DNA from: a virus
Direction: 5' to 3' (one strand)
DNA: 23,474 bases
Virus record (IMG/VR): IMGVR_UViG_3300025712_000039
Coordinates: 1 to 23,474 of that record
The notes under the pieces were generated by a model. It was given only the letters and a program-made list of their open reading frames with translations, had not been told where the DNA came from and did not search any database. The stretch's first letter is position 1. Each line of letters starts with the position of its first letter. This document shows positions 1 to 7,840 of this stretch, one piece after another. The translations under genes and the position numbers were made by a program.

Positions 1-1
1 A

Positions 2-274
2 TCAGCAGTAACTTGGACAGCAAACGCACCTTTGTATATTATTCAAAACTCACATGGACATGCCGCTAACGCTTTTGTAGGTACAGGAGTAACAGCAGGT
101 GTTGTTGGAGGCCCTGCAACTTCAGAAGCTATTGTTATAGCCTCTACGTTGTATAGTGCCGCAGCTAGAACACTTCATGCTCGCCTTAAGCCTCTAGCAA
201 ACAACTTAGCAACAGCCGCTACAACTGTTACTTATTTAGTAGAGTTTTTACATCTTGGCTCAACCCCAGATTAA
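2..274 (+). CDS. C-terminal part of an unidentified phage protein (5' truncated)
   Basis: The reading frame is already open at the left edge and ends at TAA 272-274, so this is the last 90 codons of a longer gene. A TTG at 32 lies in frame, but the codons before it read through without a stop (SAVTWTANAP), so I treat the gene as truncated rather than starting there. The visible part is rich in Ala, Thr and Val and contains one helical stretch (LYSAAARTLHARLKPLANN). It lacks a signal peptide and any motif I recognise. Its position just before the head-tail adaptor suggests a head or connector protein, but that is inferred from gene order only. Confidence 0.6.
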   Translation, partial: SAVTWTANAPLYIIQNSHGHAANAFVGTGVTAGVVGGPATSEAIVIASTLYSAAARTLHARLKPLANNLATAATTVTYLVEFLHLGSTPD

Positions 275-276
275 AA

Positions 277-444
277 ATGCCACAGTTAGGTAATGACAAA
301 AATCCTATGATCCTAAATGGCTCTAGTAAGCCCAAAAGCACTAGAGTCTTAGGATTGTTAGGTAGCGCATATTCTGGTGAAGCAAAGAAAAAATATGCAG
401 ATAACTATGATCGCATATTTGGTAAAAAGAAAAAGGGTAACTAA
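277..444 (+). CDS. Small basic hypothetical phage protein, 55 aa
   Basis: ATG at 277 follows the upstream stop by two bases, and the TAA at 442-444 overlaps the next ATG (TAATG), which supports translational coupling. The product begins MPQLGNDKNPMILNG and ends in a Lys-rich tail (FGKKKKGN), giving a strongly basic protein. There is a short hydrophobic patch (VLGLLGSAY) but no convincing membrane segment. No family recognised. The basic tail and the place among morphogenesis genes would suit a small DNA-binding or capsid-associated protein, but this is a guess. No Shine-Dalgarno sequence is obvious before the ATG. Confidence 0.6.
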   Translation: MPQLGNDKNPMILNGSSKPKSTRVLGLLGSAYSGEAKKKYADNYDRIFGKKKKGN

Positions 445-1211
445 TGGCTACAACATATTTAACACTTACTAACGAAGTTCTTAGAGAATTAAATGAAGTA
501 CAATTAACTTCTGCAAATTTTTCAAGTTCTGTAGGAATACAAGCTTTTGTAAGAGAAGCAATTAATAGAGCGTTAAATGACATAGCTAATGAAGAACCTC
601 AATTACCTTTCTTTGCTGCCGCAGCTAGCGGAGAAACAGATCCTTTTTACGGTAATGTAACTGTAGCAACCGTAGCAGGAACAAGATGGTACACACTTAA
701 AGCAGGAAGCTCTAGTATAACTACTGATTATTCTTCTATAGATTGGGATGATTTTTATATTACAACAATTAGTGTATCAGGAGAATCCGCACCCTATGTA
801 TCTAAAGGTTTAAGATTTATATCTTTAACAGATTGGAGAAGATATTTAAGAGATCAAGAAAACGCAGATGATGCAGATACTCAGAATCATGGAGAGCCTC
901 AGTTTGTTATTCGTAGTCCAGACCATAGAAAATTTGGTCTTAGTCCTATCCCAGACAAAGTATACAATGTTCATTTCTATGCTTACTCTGCACCTACAGA
1001 ACTTTCTGCTCATGGAGATACTATAGTCTTTCCAGATCAATATGCTTCTGTAATCATGGCTAGAACAAGATACTACGTTCATCAGTTTAAAGAAAACTTA
1101 CAACAAGCAGCTTTTGCATTAGATGATTATAAGAAAGGTATGAAACGTATGAAATCTAATTTGATTAATCCTCAACCTAAAAGTATGACAGATGACAGGA
1201 TTTATTTCTAA
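444..1211 (+). CDS. Putative head-tail adaptor (tail tubular protein A-like)
   Basis: A 255-residue protein likely to sit between portal and tail nozzle in a short-tailed virion. It starts with a helical region (LTLTNEVLRELNEVQL) typical of phage connector proteins. The central part is beta-rich, and a helical C-terminal part contains VYNVHFYAYSAPTEL, then DTIVFPDQYASVIMARTRYY and a Lys-rich helix. This order (helical start, beta domain with a P-x-x-V-Y-x-V-x-F-x-Y-Y-like strand, then a helix pair) is what I associate with adaptor or gp11-like proteins of podoviruses. No catalytic motif. It is coupled to both neighbours by TAATG overlaps, and the next gene is a nozzle-like protein, the usual order for this pair. 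The assignment rests on sequence feel and synteny rather than on a diagnostic motif. Confidence 0.6.
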   Translation: MATTYLTLTNEVLRELNEVQLTSANFSSSVGIQAFVREAINRALNDIANEEPQLPFFAAAASGETDPFYGNVTVATVAGTRWYTLKAGSSSITTDYSSIDWDDFYITTISVSGESAPYVSKGLRFISLTDWRRYLRDQENADDADTQNHGEPQFVIRSPDHRKFGLSPIPDKVYNVHFYAYSAPTELSAHGDTIVFPDQYASVIMARTRYYVHQFKENLQQAAFALDDYKKGMKRMKSNLINPQPKSMTDDRIYF

Positions 1212-2818
1212 TGGCAGCTTCACAACCCTTTTCAGTAGCATTACAAGGAGGGCTAGATAAGTCCAGTAATACAATGGAACTTTTGGGGAAACCTGGAGTT
1301 GCTACTAGATTATCTAACTTTGAAGTATCTAATAAAGGTGGATATAGACGTATAAACGGATACACTATATTTGGTGATGGCACAAGACCAAGTAGTTCTA
1401 ATCAAATATTAGGTCTTGAAGTTTATGCAGACGGAGTTATAGCTTGTTCAGCTACTGATATATTTTTTAGCCAAGACGGTAACAGTTGGTTACAACTAAA
1501 TAGAGCAAGTGTTGCAGGCGGAGGAGATAACTACAGCACTTTTACAGGGAGAAGCTCACTTACTAGGAGTTCTCAAAATAAAGCAAGCTTTGCAATCTTT
1601 GAAGGCAATACAGACTATGGCGAAATAGTTATAGTAGATGATAGTTCCAATAACAAACCTTTCTTATTTAAAATGACAGGAACAGGTTCATTAACTAGCA
1701 GAACTTTTTTTGCAGAAGAAATAACAGTAAGCGGTACACATTATCCTAAATACTGTGTGATACATGATAAACACTTAGTAGTTGCAGGTGCAGCTACAGC
1801 AAAGAACACAATCTTTTATAGCGGTACAAGTGATATAAATGATTTTACTTCTACAGGATCTGGCAGTATTGTATTAGATGATCAAGTAGTAGGACTTAAA
1901 TCTTTCCGTAATGAACTCTTTGTATTTTGTAGAAACTCAATCTATAAATTACAGAATATAAATAATTCTAGTACTATAGCTATTGTACCAGTAACACAAA
2001 ATGTAGGATGTGTAGATGGTAAAACTATTCAAGAATTTGCAGGTGACTTGATATTTCTAGCTCCTGATGGATTTAGAACTATTGCAGGTACAGCAAGAAT
2101 TGGTGATGTTGAATTAGGAACTGTTAGTAAACCTATTCAACCTCTTATAAATGACATACTAACAAGCTCTACAAACTTTGAATATAGTAGCGTAGTTCTT
2201 AGAGATAAGTCTCAATATAGAATGTATTATAGCGGAACTGGAGAATCAACAGCTAATTCAAAAGGAATAACAGGTACTCTTACTGCAAGAGGTTTTGAGT
2301 GGACAGAGGTAAAAGGCATACAAGCTCCTGCTGTAACTTCTGGATTTAATTCGGATGGTAGAGAAAAAGTTTATCATGGAGATAGAGCAGGATATGTTTA
2401 TAATCATGATACAGGAAGTGCTTTTAATCCTGAAGGAACTTCAACAAGTATTCTAGCTGAGTACCAATCTCCTGATTTTGATTATGGAGATTTTGGAACT
2501 TTAAAAACTTTAGATCATGTTAAAGTATCTTTAAAACCAGAAGGAGCTGCAGATCCTACATTAAGAGTTAGATTTGATTTTGATACTACAGAAAAAATAC
2601 AACCAGGTGATGTTTCTTTAGAAGTTGCAGAACCTGCTATTTTTGGAACATCTACTTTTAATGCTGCTACTTTTGGTGCGCCTGAAGCTCCTCTTATAAG
2701 ACAACACATTCAAGGAAGTGGCCACAGTAACTTCTTTAAAATATTTAGTGAAGACACTAACGCACCGTACACTATTAACGGTTTATATGTAAACTACAGA
2801 CCTTCTGGGAGATTATAG
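1211..2818 (+). CDS. Putative tail nozzle/hub protein (tail tubular protein B-like)
   Basis: A 535-residue, beta-rich protein. The start MAASQPFSVALQGGLDKSSN is followed by repeated strand-turn elements (for example GLEVYADGVIACSATDIFFS and HDKHLVVAGAATAKNTIFYS) that look like blades of a beta-propeller. This matches the propeller-containing nozzle proteins found directly after the adaptor in podoviruses. The segment VGCVDGKTIQEFAGDLIFLA resembles the nozzle signature in which a 'gcv...tI...g.liFL...G' pattern recurs in such proteins. The C-terminal part (SPDFDYGDFGTLKTLDHVKV and NGLYVNYRPSGRL) is also beta. An AGGA sequence at 1197-1200 lies ten bases before the ATG, and the start overlaps the preceding stop by one base. 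It probably forms the channel through which DNA leaves the particle. Confidence 0.6.
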   Translation: MAASQPFSVALQGGLDKSSNTMELLGKPGVATRLSNFEVSNKGGYRRINGYTIFGDGTRPSSSNQILGLEVYADGVIACSATDIFFSQDGNSWLQLNRASVAGGGDNYSTFTGRSSLTRSSQNKASFAIFEGNTDYGEIVIVDDSSNNKPFLFKMTGTGSLTSRTFFAEEITVSGTHYPKYCVIHDKHLVVAGAATAKNTIFYSGTSDINDFTSTGSGSIVLDDQVVGLKSFRNELFVFCRNSIYKLQNINNSSTIAIVPVTQNVGCVDGKTIQEFAGDLIFLAPDGFRTIAGTARIGDVELGTVSKPIQPLINDILTSSTNFEYSSVVLRDKSQYRMYYSGTGESTANSKGITGTLTARGFEWTEVKGIQAPAVTSGFNSDGREKVYHGDRAGYVYNHDTGSAFNPEGTSTSILAEYQSPDFDYGDFGTLKTLDHVKVSLKPEGAADPTLRVRFDFDTTEKIQPGDVSLEVAEPAIFGTSTFNAATFGAPEAPLIRQHIQGSGHSNFFKIFSEDTNAPYTINGLYVNYRPSGRL

Positions 2819-2821
2819 AAA

Positions 2822-5794
2822 ATGGCTCAAACATATACTAGACAGAGTTCCATAGCAGATGGGGATACTATAACTGCTGCTCTTTTTAACAATGAATACA
2901 ATCAACTACTTAATGCTTTTAGTTACTCTTCTAGTAGCGCAAGTTCTACAGGACACAGACATGATGGTACTGCAGGACAAGGCGGTAATATTCATACTAT
3001 TGGAGACTTAGATTTCCTAAATAAAATTGTTGCAGACAGCACTAACAATCGTTGGGGAGTTTTTGTAGAAGTTAGTGGATCAGCAGTAGAACAAATAAGA
3101 ATACAAGACGGAGCTATTGTACCTGTTACAGATAATGATATAGATTTAGGTACAAGCTCATTAGAATTTAAAGATGGCTACTTTGATGGTACAGTCTATG
3201 CAGATGCTATAAACTTCAATGGTACTGCAATCTCTGCTACTGCAGCAGAACTCAATATCATGGATGGAGTTACTGCTACTACAGCAGAACTGAACATTAT
3301 GGATGGTGTTACGTCTACCGCTGCAGAGCTTAATATCCTTGATGGTGTTACTGCTAGCGCAACAGATTTAAATCTTATAGATGGTATTACAAACGGTACA
3401 GTTATTGCAAGTAAAGCAATTATTACTGACTCTAATAAAGATATTACTGGCGGCAGAAATATTACAATCTCTGGAGAACTAGATGCAGCTACACTAGACA
3501 TTAGTGGTGATGCAGATATTGATGGTACTCTTGAAGCTGATGCAATTACTATAGGCGGTGTAACTTTAGCAGAAACAATTAGTGATACTGTAGGAGCTAT
3601 GGTTAGCTCAAATACTGAAACAAATATAACTGTTACTTATGAGGATAGCGATAACACATTAGACTTTGTAATTGGTACGCTTAATCAAGATACAACTGGA
3701 ACAGCAGCATTAGCTACATCAGTAACAGTATCTGCAAACAACAGTACAGACGAAACTATCTTCCCAGTATTTGTTGATGGAGCTACAGGAACTCAAGGAT
3801 TAGAAACTGACACAGGACTTACTTATAACCCAAGTTCAGGTAAATTAACTGCTACAGAATTTGTAGGTAATATAGATGCTGTAGACGGAGACTTTGATGG
3901 TACGCTTGAAACAGACGCATTATCTATAGGCGGAACAACCGTTACATCTACAGCAGCAGAACTTAATATCCTTGATGGTGTAACAAGTACCGCAGCAGAA
4001 CTTAATATCCTTGACGGTGTGACAAGTACTGCCGCAGAACTTAATATCCTTGATGGTGTAACAAGTACTGCCGCAGAATTAAATATTCTAGATGGTGTTA
4101 CAGCAAGTGCTACAGACCTCAACCTTATAGACGGTATAACTAATGGTACAGTAATAGCCAGTAAAGCTATTATAACAGATTCAAATAAAGACATTAGTGG
4201 CGGTAGAAACATAACTATTAGTGGTGAACTTGATGCTGCTACATTAGATATTAGTGGTGACGCAGACATAGACGGAACTTTAGAAGCTGATGCAATCACA
4301 GTTAACGGTACAGCTTTAGCAAGCGTTATTGCAGGAACTACAGTAGCAAATGCTACATTGGCCGCTACAACAACAGTTACAGATAGCACAGCTAATACTA
4401 ACTTTCCTGTAATATTTCATGATGAATCTAATGCTTTACTAGATGATACAGGAGCATTAAGATATAATCCAAGCACAGGAACATTATTAGTGCCTAATCT
4501 TAATGTTGCAGGTACTACTACTCAGGTGGATACTGTAACAATGGAAGCCAGTAATGCAATTATTTTTGAGGGAGCAACAAGTGATGCACATGAAACTACG
4601 TTAACTGTAGTTGATCCAACAGGAGATAGAACAATAGGATTACCAAATGTATCTGGTACTCTCCCAGTTCTAGCTGCCGCATCAACTACACAGATTAGTT
4701 CTACACCTGAAGAGCTTAATATACTTGATGGAGCTACTGTAGTTGTTGGAGAAATTAACGCATTAGATTTAGGTTCTACTGCAGTTGGTACAGCTATTGC
4801 TTCTAAAGCAGTTATATTAGATTCTAACAAAGACTATACAGGTGTCAGAAACTTTACATTGTCAGGTGAATTAGATGCAGGAAGTTTAGATGTATCAGGA
4901 GATGCTGATATAGACGGTACATTAGAAACAGATGCCTTGTCTATTAATGGTACTGCAATTACATCTACAGCGGCTGAATTAAATCTTATTGATGGCGGAG
5001 CAACAGTAGGAACAACTGCTGTAGCAGACGGTGATGGTATTCTTCATAATGATGCAGGTACTATGAAAGTTACAAGTGCTGCTACATTTAAAACATATTT
5101 TCAAGCAGGCTTATCAAGTGCAGCAGATGATATATCAGCAGGGGATGCTGCAGTAAACATAACAACAAGTTCAGGAGACATTACAATAGATGCAGCTGCT
5201 AATGATAGTGATATAATATTTAAAGGAACAGATAACAGTTCAGACATAACAATGCTTACACTTGACGGTTCAGACGCAGGTTCAGCTTCTTTTAATGATA
5301 AAGTTACTATAGGTGATGGTAAATTAGTTCTTAACGCAACTGCTGTTACCTCAACTGGTGCAGAGTTAAATATACTAGATGGAGTTACATCAACTACTGC
5401 AGAGCTAAACATTCTTGATGGTGTGACAAGTACTGCAGCAGAGTTAAACATATTAGACGGAGTAACTTCTACAGCTGCAGAGTTAAACATACTTGACGGA
5501 GTTACATCAACTGCGGCAGAATTAAACATACTAGACGGAGTTACCTCTACAGCTGCAGAGTTAAATATTCTAGATGGTGTGACAAGTACTGCAGCAGAGT
5601 TAAATATTATAGATGGCAATACAAGTGCAACTTCTACAACTCTTGCAGATGCAGATAGAGTAGTTGTAAACGATAACGGAACTATGGTTCAAGTAGCTCT
5701 TACAGATTTAGACGCAAGAGATTTTGATATTGTAACATCTGCACCTACTGATGGAACTGGTAAGAAAACTGGTTTTGTTTGGTACGTTGTATAA
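2822..5794 (+). CDS. Tail fibre protein with tandem 13-residue AELNILDG repeats
   Basis: A 990-residue fibre. The N-terminus (residues 1-65, containing GHRHDGTAGQGG) and the IDLGTSSLEFKDGYFDG segment near residue 105 are typical of tail-fibre attachment and shaft starts. The shaft holds tandem 13-residue units of the form VTSTAAELNILDG in clusters at residues 137-188 (4 units), 374-438 (5 units) and 842-932 (7 units), plus single copies near 635 and 715. A roughly 68-residue block following the unit arrays is present twice almost unchanged, with a more diverged third copy. No peptidase S74 intramolecular chaperone domain is visible. The protein ends in GTGKKTGFVWYVV. This repeat is widespread in marine phage fibres, and receptor binding is the expected role. 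The 13-codon units keep frame if copies are gained or lost. GGGAG at 2807-2811 may serve as ribosome binding site. Confidence 0.85.
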   Translation: MAQTYTRQSSIADGDTITAALFNNEYNQLLNAFSYSSSSASSTGHRHDGTAGQGGNIHTIGDLDFLNKIVADSTNNRWGVFVEVSGSAVEQIRIQDGAIVPVTDNDIDLGTSSLEFKDGYFDGTVYADAINFNGTAISATAAELNIMDGVTATTAELNIMDGVTSTAAELNILDGVTASATDLNLIDGITNGTVIASKAIITDSNKDITGGRNITISGELDAATLDISGDADIDGTLEADAITIGGVTLAETISDTVGAMVSSNTETNITVTYEDSDNTLDFVIGTLNQDTTGTAALATSVTVSANNSTDETIFPVFVDGATGTQGLETDTGLTYNPSSGKLTATEFVGNIDAVDGDFDGTLETDALSIGGTTVTSTAAELNILDGVTSTAAELNILDGVTSTAAELNILDGVTSTAAELNILDGVTASATDLNLIDGITNGTVIASKAIITDSNKDISGGRNITISGELDAATLDISGDADIDGTLEADAITVNGTALASVIAGTTVANATLAATTTVTDSTANTNFPVIFHDESNALLDDTGALRYNPSTGTLLVPNLNVAGTTTQVDTVTMEASNAIIFEGATSDAHETTLTVVDPTGDRTIGLPNVSGTLPVLAAASTTQISSTPEELNILDGATVVVGEINALDLGSTAVGTAIASKAVILDSNKDYTGVRNFTLSGELDAGSLDVSGDADIDGTLETDALSINGTAITSTAAELNLIDGGATVGTTAVADGDGILHNDAGTMKVTSAATFKTYFQAGLSSAADDISAGDAAVNITTSSGDITIDAAANDSDIIFKGTDNSSDITMLTLDGSDAGSASFNDKVTIGDGKLVLNATAVTSTGAELNILDGVTSTTAELNILDGVTSTAAELNILDGVTSTAAELNILDGVTSTAAELNILDGVTSTAAELNILDGVTSTAAELNIIDGNTSATSTTLADADRVVVNDNGTMVQVALTDLDARDFDIVTSAPTDGTGKKTGFVWYVV
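3230..3385 (+). repeat. Fibre repeat cluster 1: four 39-bp units
   Basis: Four consecutive in-frame 39-base units encode variants of VTSTAAELNILDG (ISATAAELNIMDG, VTATTAELNIMDG, VTSTAAELNILDG, VTASATDLNLIDG). The last unit is the start of the long duplicated block. Confidence 0.85.
3347..3550 (+). repeat. Long fibre duplication, copy 1 (68 codons)
   Basis: This 68-codon block begins VTASATDLNLIDG and ends TLEADAIT. It recurs at 4097-4300 with, by hand comparison, one amino-acid difference (Thr to Ser), although about 39 codons differ silently. Confidence 0.85.
3941..4135 (+). repeat. Fibre repeat cluster 2: five 39-bp units
   Basis: Four units encode VTSTAAELNILDG, followed by one VTASATDLNLIDG unit. 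The first four are more alike at DNA level than units elsewhere in the gene (several share the codons for AELNIL), suggesting recent expansion. Confidence 0.85.
4097..4300 (+). repeat. Long fibre duplication, copy 2 (68 codons)
   Basis: Second copy of the 68-codon block at 3347-3550. The protein is nearly identical while most third positions differ. A third, more diverged copy (IASKAVILDSNKDYTG onward) lies at about 4797-4950. Confidence 0.85.
5345..5617 (+). repeat. Fibre repeat cluster 3: seven 39-bp units
   Basis: Seven consecutive 39-base units encode VTSTxAELNILDG. The last reads AELNIIDG. Units use different synonymous codons (gttacatca, gtgacaagt, gtaacttct for Val-Thr-Ser), so it is a protein repeat rather than an exact DNA repeat. 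Confidence 0.9.
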
Positions 5795-5795
5795 T

Positions 5796-5802
5796 AGAAG
5801 GA
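5796..5802 (+). promoter_or_regulatory. Shine-Dalgarno sequence (AGAAGGA)
   Basis: AGAAGGA lies seven bases before the ATG at 5810, in the 15-base gap after the fibre gene. It is one of the better ribosome binding sites in the window and fixes the start of the threonine-rich protein. Confidence 0.6.
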
Positions 5803-5809
5803 TTAATTA

Positions 5810-6658
5810 ATGGCTATTAATATATGGGATGGAGATTCTATTGAAACTCCTAATCCAATACTAGTAAAAGTAACAAACGGAAATTTACGTTTTGTAAACT
5901 ATGCTGTTGTGTTAGAGACAGACGGTTCTTTAACTACAGTATTTAATGCTATTAGACAAACTACTAAAAATACAGCAACAACTAAAACTACAGCAACTTC
6001 TGTTACTGCTAATACAACAACAACTTTTTCTACATCAAATAGTACTACTACAACTTTTAACACAACAAGATCTACTGCTACCTCAAAGTCAACAACAACT
6101 ACTTTTAATACAACTAGAGCAACTGCTACAAGTAAATCTACTACAACTACTTTTTCTACAAACTATACTTCATATCATAATACTACTACATCATATTTGA
6201 CAGGCACAACTTTTTTCACAAGTTTTGTTACAACTTTTTTTACAGCAGATGAAAATACTCAAGGTAATGTTTCTGCAAATACCGGTAGAAACACTACAAG
6301 AGCAACCACTGAAAGTAGAACTACTTCTGAAGGCGCAACTGTCAGTAGAAATACAACGAGATCTACAACTACAACTTTTAATACTACTACAACCTTTAGT
6401 ACTTCTAAGTCAACTACTACAACTTTTAATACTACTACAACTTTTAGTACAACAAGAAGCACAACTACAACATTTAACACAACTAGAACTACAGAAACTA
6501 CTGCTACAGGAAATACTACAACTACTTTTAATACTGCAACTACTATTTTTGTTAGAGTAACTGCTACAGGAAATACAGGATCAGTTTTTGATACTGAAGT
6601 AGCTTCAGCAGGAGCGCATAGTGCTAGATATTGGGATGGAAGTTCTTGGACAGGATAA
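5810..6658 (+). CDS. Threonine-rich repeat protein, putative fibre or virion surface protein
   Basis: A 282-residue protein with three parts. Residues 1-50 form an ordinary folded-looking start (MAINIWDGDSIETPNP, then two beta stretches). Residues 51-250 are about half threonine in the core blocks and carry a 16-residue repeat, STTTTFNTTRSTATSK, seen from residue 78 (three units) and from 185 (at least three units, with STTTTFNTTTTFSTSK). A short non-repeat stretch with aromatic residues lies between (SYHNTTTSYLTGTTFFTSF). Residues 251-282 form a small C-terminal cap (ARYWDGSSWTG). There is no signal peptide or membrane anchor. Phe recurs at fixed spacing within polar Thr/Asn/Ser, which would suit a fibrous beta structure. 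The many NTT and Ser/Thr runs could also be glycan acceptors, and two glycosyltransferase-like genes follow. A fibre or adhesin tip is likely given the preceding fibre gene. No family recognised. Confidence 0.7.
   Translation: MAINIWDGDSIETPNPILVKVTNGNLRFVNYAVVLETDGSLTTVFNAIRQTTKNTATTKTTATSVTANTTTTFSTSNSTTTTFNTTRSTATSKSTTTTFNTTRATATSKSTTTTFSTNYTSYHNTTTSYLTGTTFFTSFVTTFFTADENTQGNVSANTGRNTTRATTESRTTSEGATVSRNTTRSTTTTFNTTTTFSTSKSTTTTFNTTTTFSTTRSTTTTFNTTRTTETTATGNTTTTFNTATTIFVRVTATGNTGSVFDTEVASAGAHSARYWDGSSWTG
6041..6553 (+). repeat. Thr-rich 16-residue (48-bp) repeat region
   Basis: Within the Thr-rich gene, 48-base units encode S-TTTT-F-(N/S)-T pattern blocks at residues 78-125 and 185-248, separated by about 60 less regular residues. 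Because the codons are mostly aca/act, the plus strand here is a low-complexity A/C/T-rich track. Confidence 0.75.
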
Positions 6659-6663
6659 ATTAA

Positions 6664-6810
6664 ATGACAGTAAAAGAAGAAATAAAAATAATAAACAGAA
6701 GAACAGAAGAAACATTAGCAATTTTATTAGAGCATTTTAAAGAAATGGAAGAAAGAATGGATGCTTTAGAAAGAAAGAAAATGTGTAAGTGTAATAATAA
6801 CGGAGTTTAA
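6664..6810 (+). CDS. Tiny coiled-coil protein, 48 aa, with CKC tail
   Basis: ATG at 6664 is preceded by AGGA at 6652-6655 and runs to TAA 6808-6810. The product begins MTVKEEIKIINRRTEETLAI and continues as one charged amphipathic helix (FKEMEERMDALERKK) before a Cys-Lys-Cys and Asn-rich tail (MCKCNNNGV). The heptad-like Met/Leu spacing suggests a coiled coil. The helix end resembles that of the next gene (K-x-hydrophobic-E-E-K/R-hydrophobic-D-x-L-E), so the two may be tandem paralogues. Function unknown. Position between the Thr-rich protein and the glycosyltransferase-like genes suggests an accessory or scaffold role, which is inference. Confidence 0.6.
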   Translation: MTVKEEIKIINRRTEETLAILLEHFKEMEERMDALERKKMCKCNNNGV

Positions 6811-6813
6811 AAG

Positions 6814-6954
6814 ATGGCAGAGAATGAACTACATACAGATCCAGATGAAATACAAAAACTTAACAGAAGACTTGCAGATTTTTGGGATATTATTTCAAAA
6901 CGTCTAAAAGCAATAGAAGAAAAAATAGACGTTTTAGAAAAAAATGCCTCTTGA
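6814..6954 (+). CDS. Tiny coiled-coil protein, 46 aa
   Basis: ATG at 6814 lies three bases after the previous stop, with CGGAG at 6801-6805 as a plausible ribosome binding site. TGA at 6952-6954 lies inside the next gene (11-base overlap). The sequence MAENELHTDPDEIQKLNRRL leads into an amphipathic helix ending KAIEEKIDVLEKNA, closely patterned on the helix of the preceding small protein (both have NRR and then K-x-h-E-E-K/R-h-D-x-L-E, where h is hydrophobic). No membrane segment. Function unknown. Dense packing and the shared motif argue that it is real. Confidence 0.6.
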   Translation: MAENELHTDPDEIQKLNRRLADFWDIISKRLKAIEEKIDVLEKNAS

Positions 6955-7840
6955 AACATTAGCTTTTAATGATGTACTGAATAATGATATAGCTCATTTT
7001 TTTAAATCAGGAAATATCAGAAGATCAGAAGTAAATAAACAACTAGATAAGATACACCATTTGTTACCAACGAAAGGTAATCATGGAACAAATTTAGAAT
7101 ACGATATTTGGTATGATTTTAAAAATGAAAAGAAAATAAGAGGATATGTCTATACAGACATTATGACGAAGTTTGTTTATATTAAACCTGCTTCTTCTTT
7201 ATATTCTTTAAAGCTTTTAAGAGAATGTGTAAGAGGAAAAATTACACAGGAAGGAGAAAAAATCTTTGACGCTATTGCTAATAAAAATGCAGATAAGTAT
7301 AATTTACAAACTACAGATATAGATTATCCTTATGTAGTTTTTTTAGCAGGTACAAATATTTTAAAAGAAATTACAGATGATGTTAAACTTTTAAAAGCTA
7401 TAAAAGAAGAAGGTGCTAAATTAAAACCTCATCCTTTAACATCTCCTTTTACAATGTCTTTTTTAAAAGCAAAGTATGGTAAAGATTCTTTAGTAAATAA
7501 AAATCTATCAGGACATGAGATTTTAAATAGAGCAAAAGTTGTAGGATGTACTACTAATTCTGAAATGGGATTGATAGCTTTAGCACAAGGTAAGCGTGTT
7601 AATTTATTTGATAGACCTAAGATAGCTTGTAAAACTTATACACATATCTATAAAGTTTTATTTGAACAAGGATATCCAGTAATAAATGATTTTAAAAGAT
7701 TGTTATCAGCAACTAACTCTGGATTAATCTATCATGCATCAGAACAACCTAAAGAAAATATAAAAAACTTTTTTCATTATTTTAATAAAGTAGAACATGT
7801 TAAACCTAACAGACCTAAAAGTCTTAATACTAGAAAGTAA
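6944..7840 (+). CDS. GT-B-like glycosyltransferase, capsule-synthesis type
   Basis: A 298-residue protein. Its C-terminal half carries two features of GT-B-fold sugar transferases related to capsule (Kdo transferase-like) enzymes: KPHPLT at residues 161-166, the usual 'K-P-H-P' loop after a beta strand, and CTTNSEMGLIALAQGKRV at about 202-219. The second matches the pattern T-x-N-S-x-x-G-x-x-A-L-x-x-G-K-x-V, in which a Ser and a small-residue helix bind the nucleotide-sugar phosphates. The N-terminal half (YDIWYDFKNEKKIRGYVYTD) is less typical and may be a degenerate acceptor domain. The start overlaps the previous gene by 11 bases, and the end overlaps the next by 44. Donor and acceptor are unknown. 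Adjacent fibre and Thr-rich proteins are candidate acceptors, and host surface glycan is the alternative. The fold assignment is fairly confident, the activity less so. Confidence 0.55.
   Translation: MPLETLAFNDVLNNDIAHFFKSGNIRRSEVNKQLDKIHHLLPTKGNHGTNLEYDIWYDFKNEKKIRGYVYTDIMTKFVYIKPASSLYSLKLLRECVRGKITQEGEKIFDAIANKNADKYNLQTTDIDYPYVVFLAGTNILKEITDDVKLLKAIKEEGAKLKPHPLTSPFTMSFLKAKYGKDSLVNKNLSGHEILNRAKVVGCTTNSEMGLIALAQGKRVNLFDRPKIACKTYTHIYKVLFEQGYPVINDFKRLLSATNSGLIYHASEQPKENIKNFFHYFNKVEHVKPNRPKSLNTRK

Noticed and set aside
3941-4135. Regular 39-bp tandem repeats considered as a CRISPR array
   Set aside because: There are no spacers. The units are contiguous, in frame and vary at synonymous positions, so they are coding repeats of a fibre.
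3823-4389. Long minus-strand open frames across the fibre gene (also 3196-3501, 4522-4830 and 5101-5619)
   Set aside because: They are antisense shadows of the repeated AELNILDG coding sequence, low-complexity and without ribosome binding sites or neighbours on that strand.
5500-5794. Peptidase S74 chaperone domain expected at the C-terminus of the AELNILDG fibre
   Set aside because: The protein ends about 60 residues after the last repeat, with no room for or motif of that domain.
5946-6560. Leu/Gln-rich open frames in another plus frame, and a Val-rich minus-strand frame, across the Thr-rich gene
   Set aside because: They arise from out-of-frame reading of aca/act/ttt repeats. The Thr-rich frame has a good Shine-Dalgarno sequence and folded-looking ends.
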